Both the position numbers and the translations under genes were made by a program. A stretch of DNA of 64,000 bases, taken from positions 1 through 64,000 of the forward strand of contig NZ_FOMQ01000019.1 in the NCBI RefSeq assembly GCF_900112675.1, read 5' to 3'. This DNA comes from Paracidovorax konjaci. Its GTDB lineage: Bacteria; Pseudomonadota; Gammaproteobacteria; Burkholderiales; Burkholderiaceae_C. The notes under the pieces are model-generated. The model was not told the DNA's origin, did not search any database, and saw only the letters and a program-made list of their open reading frames with translations. Below are positions 61,864 to 64,000 of this stretch, one piece after another (position 1 is the first letter of the stretch; each line of letters begins with the position of its first letter).

Positions 61864-62226
61864 ATGCAATCTATCCTCGCCGTTGATGATTCGCCCTCCA
61901 TGCGCAAGATGGTGTCCTTCACTTTGACGGGCGCTGGCTACCACGTGGTGGAGGCTGTGGACGGCCAGGATGCGTTGGAAAAGGCGGAGACCCACGATAT
62001 CCATCTGGTCCTTGCGGACCAGAACATGCCGCGCCTCGATGGGATCGGGCTGACGCGCAAGCTGCGTGAACATCCGCGGTTCAAAACCATTCCCATCCTG
62101 ATCCTGACGACCGAGTCGAGCGATCAGATGAAGCAGGCGGGCCGCAATGCCGGTGCCACGGGTTGGCTGGTCAAGCCGTTCGACCCCAACCGCTTGATCG
62201 AGGTCATTCAGAAGGTCATCCGCTGA
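61864..62226 (+). CDS. cheY: Chemotaxis response regulator CheY (second copy)
   Basis: The product is 120 residues, a single receiver domain. D8/D9, phospho-acceptor D52, T82/T83 and K104 are present (VLADQNMPRLDG, ILTTESSDQ, WLVKPFD). It differs clearly from the CheY at 23260. It lies 35 bp before cheA and is probably its immediate phosphorylation partner. Whether it binds FliM or acts as a phosphate sink is not decidable here. Confidence 0.93.
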   Translation: MQSILAVDDSPSMRKMVSFTLTGAGYHVVEAVDGQDALEKAETHDIHLVLADQNMPRLDGIGLTRKLREHPRFKTIPILILTTESSDQMKQAGRNAGATGWLVKPFDPNRLIEVIQKVIR

Positions 62227-62261
62227 ACGGCGCCTCATCAACAAGCACACGGGAGCCATGC

Positions 62262-64000
62262 ATGGCCGAAACTTATCAAGAAGGCGCGGGCGCGGACTTC
62301 GATCTCAGCCAGTTCTACCAAATCTTCTTTGAAGAGGCGGGTGAAAACCTGGACCAGATGGAGCACATGCTCCTGGATCTGGATCTGAGCGCGGCCAACG
62401 ATGAAGAGCTGAACGGTATTTTCCGTTGCGCTCACTCCATCAAGGGTGGGGCGGCAACCTTCGGTTTTTCTGATGTAGCCGAGCTGACGCACCAGATGGA
62501 GTCGTTGCTCGACCGCTTGCGCAGGCACGAACTCCAACCCATTCCTCAGATGGTGGACGTTCTGCTCGAATCCGCCGATGCCTCCCGCAGCCTGCTTGCG
62601 CGGCACCAGGCCGGAGGCCAGGGCGAGGCCGTTTCCACTGGCGACTTGGTGCGGCGCATCAGTGAACTTGCCGCAGGCGTTGTACCTGCCGAAACGGCGC
62701 CCGTGGCTCCTCCCGTCCCCGCACCCGCTGTGGCCGCACCGGCACCGGCACCGGTGCAGGCGCCCGTGGCTGCACCCGCTCCTCAGCCGTTCGTTCCGGG
62801 AACTTCGCGCTCTTTGGAAATCCGGATCGGTCCCATCGAGCGGATCGAGCAGGCGGATGCCATCAAGGATCTTTTCAGGGACATCGTCGGCCTGGGAACA
62901 ATTCGCGATCTGCCGTCGGACCAGCAGGGCGTGCGCGTGTTCGGGGTTGAAACCACCTCCACCAACGACGATTTGCTGGACCTGTTCGCCTTCCATGTCT
63001 CCAAGGAGCAGGTGCGTATCGACGCCGCAGGCGCGACCGTTCCCGTGGAGGCTGTGGGCGTTGCATCAGCGCCCTCGGCTCCGGGTGGGTCGATGGATGC
63101 GCCCTATGGCTTCTTTCCGGGTGCGCCTGGTACGCCGACAGAGCGTGAGGTTGCAACCGTCGCTGTCGGCAGTTCGGATGCCGTGTCTTCCAAGCCTTCT
63201 GCGGGTGGAGCACGTACCGCCGAGCCCAAGGCTGTCAGCCAGGCGCAGATGGAGTCCACCACGATCCGCGTTGCGGTGAACAAGGTGGACCAGTTGATCA
63301 ACTTGGTAGGTGAACTGGTCATCACGCAGGCAATGCTGGCTCAGAACAGCAGGGGCCTCGATGGCGCGGTCTACCAGCAACTGCTGGCAGGTCTGGCAGA
63401 CCTGGATCGCAATACCCGCGATCTCCAGGAGTCGGTCATGTCCATCCGCATGATTCCGATGTCCATCGTGTTCAGCCGGTTTCCTCGCATGCTGCGTGAC
63501 TTGGCCAACAAGCTGGGCAAGAAGGTCGATCTCGTCACCTTGGGTGAGGCGACGGAACTCGACAAGAGCCTTGTCGAAAAAATCACCGATCCGTTGACCC
63601 ACTTGGTACGCAATAGCTGCGATCACGGTATTGAAATGCCGGCGGACCGTTTGGCCGCAGGCAAATCGGAACATGGAACGATCACCCTGTCTGCATCGCA
63701 CCAGGGCGGCTCCATCGTGATCGAAGTCCGCGACGATGGCCGAGGCCTCTCGCGCGAGAAGATCCTGACCAAGGCACGCGAACGTGGTCTGGATGTCTCT
63801 GACCAGATGAGCGATCAGGATGTCTGGGGTCTCATCTTTGCTCCGGGCTTCTCCACTGCCGACGAGGTTACCGATGTGTCGGGCCGCGGCGTGGGCATGG
63901 ACGTCGTCAAGAAGAATATTGCTGCACTCAACGGCTCTGTTGAAATCGATTCCGCCGAAGGCTACGGCATGCGAGTGTCGGTGCGCCTGCCACTCACGTT
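62262..64000 (+). CDS. cheA: Chemotaxis histidine kinase CheA, 5' part
   Basis: CheA phosphorylates CheY and CheB under control of receptors and CheW. At least 579 codons lie in the window and the frame is open at its right edge. The Hpt (P1) domain has phospho-accepting H58 in FRCAHSIKGGAATFGF. A Pro/Ala-rich linker (about 140-180), a P2-like domain, the dimerisation helix pair (VNKVDQLINLVGELVITQAM) and the ATPase domain (LVRNSCDHGIE, VRDDGRGLSREK, FSTADEVTDVSGRGVGMDVV) follow in order. The P5 CheW-binding domain lies beyond the window. The start ATG is preceded by GGGAG. Confidence 0.96.
   Translation, partial: MAETYQEGAGADFDLSQFYQIFFEEAGENLDQMEHMLLDLDLSAANDEELNGIFRCAHSIKGGAATFGFSDVAELTHQMESLLDRLRRHELQPIPQMVDVLLESADASRSLLARHQAGGQGEAVSTGDLVRRISELAAGVVPAETAPVAPPVPAPAVAAPAPAPVQAPVAAPAPQPFVPGTSRSLEIRIGPIERIEQADAIKDLFRDIVGLGTIRDLPSDQQGVRVFGVETTSTNDDLLDLFAFHVSKEQVRIDAAGATVPVEAVGVASAPSAPGGSMDAPYGFFPGAPGTPTEREVATVAVGSSDAVSSKPSAGGARTAEPKAVSQAQMESTTIRVAVNKVDQLINLVGELVITQAMLAQNSRGLDGAVYQQLLAGLADLDRNTRDLQESVMSIRMIPMSIVFSRFPRMLRDLANKLGKKVDLVTLGEATELDKSLVEKITDPLTHLVRNSCDHGIEMPADRLAAGKSEHGTITLSASHQGGSIVIEVRDDGRGLSREKILTKARERGLDVSDQMSDQDVWGLIFAPGFSTADEVTDVSGRGVGMDVVKKNIAALNGSVEIDSAEGYGMRVSVRLPLT

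Noticed and set aside
1-64000. CRISPR arrays, tRNA/rRNA genes, prophage or insertion sequences
   Set aside because: No spaced direct repeats, tRNA-like folds, transposase or phage genes were recognised. The only repeats are the 45-bp family, the fliD duplication and the paralogous flagellins.

Overview
This window is a contiguous block of flagellar and chemotaxis genes from a high-GC betaproteobacterium. The flg order, the FlhDC/FliA-type promoters, the motA-motB-cheY-cheZ order and the flagellin sequences point to the family Comamonadaceae, most likely Acidovorax of the avenae/citrulli group. The genus is an inference, because no rRNA gene is present. Nearly all of the window is dense coding sequence. 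I saw no tRNA, rRNA, CRISPR array or insertion sequence.

Layout. 1-1500: AT-richer debris of an Rhs polymorphic-toxin locus, with a frameshifted core and toxin tip, a small putative immunity gene, and a second out-of-order rhs scrap. 1542-13807 (minus): flgBCDEFGH, then a terminator, then flgIJKL and an HDOD-domain gene. 14064-15767 (plus): flgA, flgM, flgN. 15991-22308 (minus): flhB-flhA-flhF-flhG-like-fliA, translationally coupled. 22631-25541 (minus): motA-motB-cheY-cheZ. 25879-41924: a 16-kb accessory island between motA and the flagellins. It consists of two convergent operons of sugar-nucleotide, glycosyltransferase, oxidoreductase and acyl-ACP genes, and is best read as a flagellin glycosylation island. 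42004-47388: two divergent flagellin genes, fliD (with a tandem duplication of its 3' end), fliS and fliT. 47613-59413: fliE (minus), and fliF-G-H-I-J-K and fliL-M-N-O-P-Q-R (plus). 59440-64000: a NarL-type two-component pair (minus), then a CheZ-like gene, cheY and the start of cheA (plus).

How it works together. The flg and fli genes build the rod, hook, rings, C-ring and type III export gate. FlhF and the FlhG-like protein set flagellar position or number. FliA and FlgM time late gene expression. MotAB and CheA/Y/Z drive and control rotation. Regulatory sites follow the hierarchy: a shared FlhDC-box-like motif lies upstream of flgB/flgA and flhB (class II), and clear sigma-28 promoters (consensus TAAAGTTT-N11-GCCGATAA) lie upstream of flgM, motA, the plus-strand flagellin and fliS (class III).

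Most unusual content. The island combines an SPINDLY/GT41-type protein glycosyltransferase with a CDP-3,6-dideoxyhexose pathway (rfbF, rfbG, rfbH, epimerase, reductases), a DegT aminotransferase, a Rieske oxygenase with a Glu in the iron bridge position, an old-yellow-enzyme homologue, and an ACP/KAS-III/ketoreductase/acyltransferase/FkbM set that could build and methylate an acylamino side chain. The electron-transfer partners that both the Rieske enzyme and RfbH need are absent from the window. Other notable points are a perfect 125-bp tandem repeat at the end of fliD, a 45-bp dispersed repeat in three intergenic copies, a FlhG-like protein without a P-loop, and a second CheZ-like protein.
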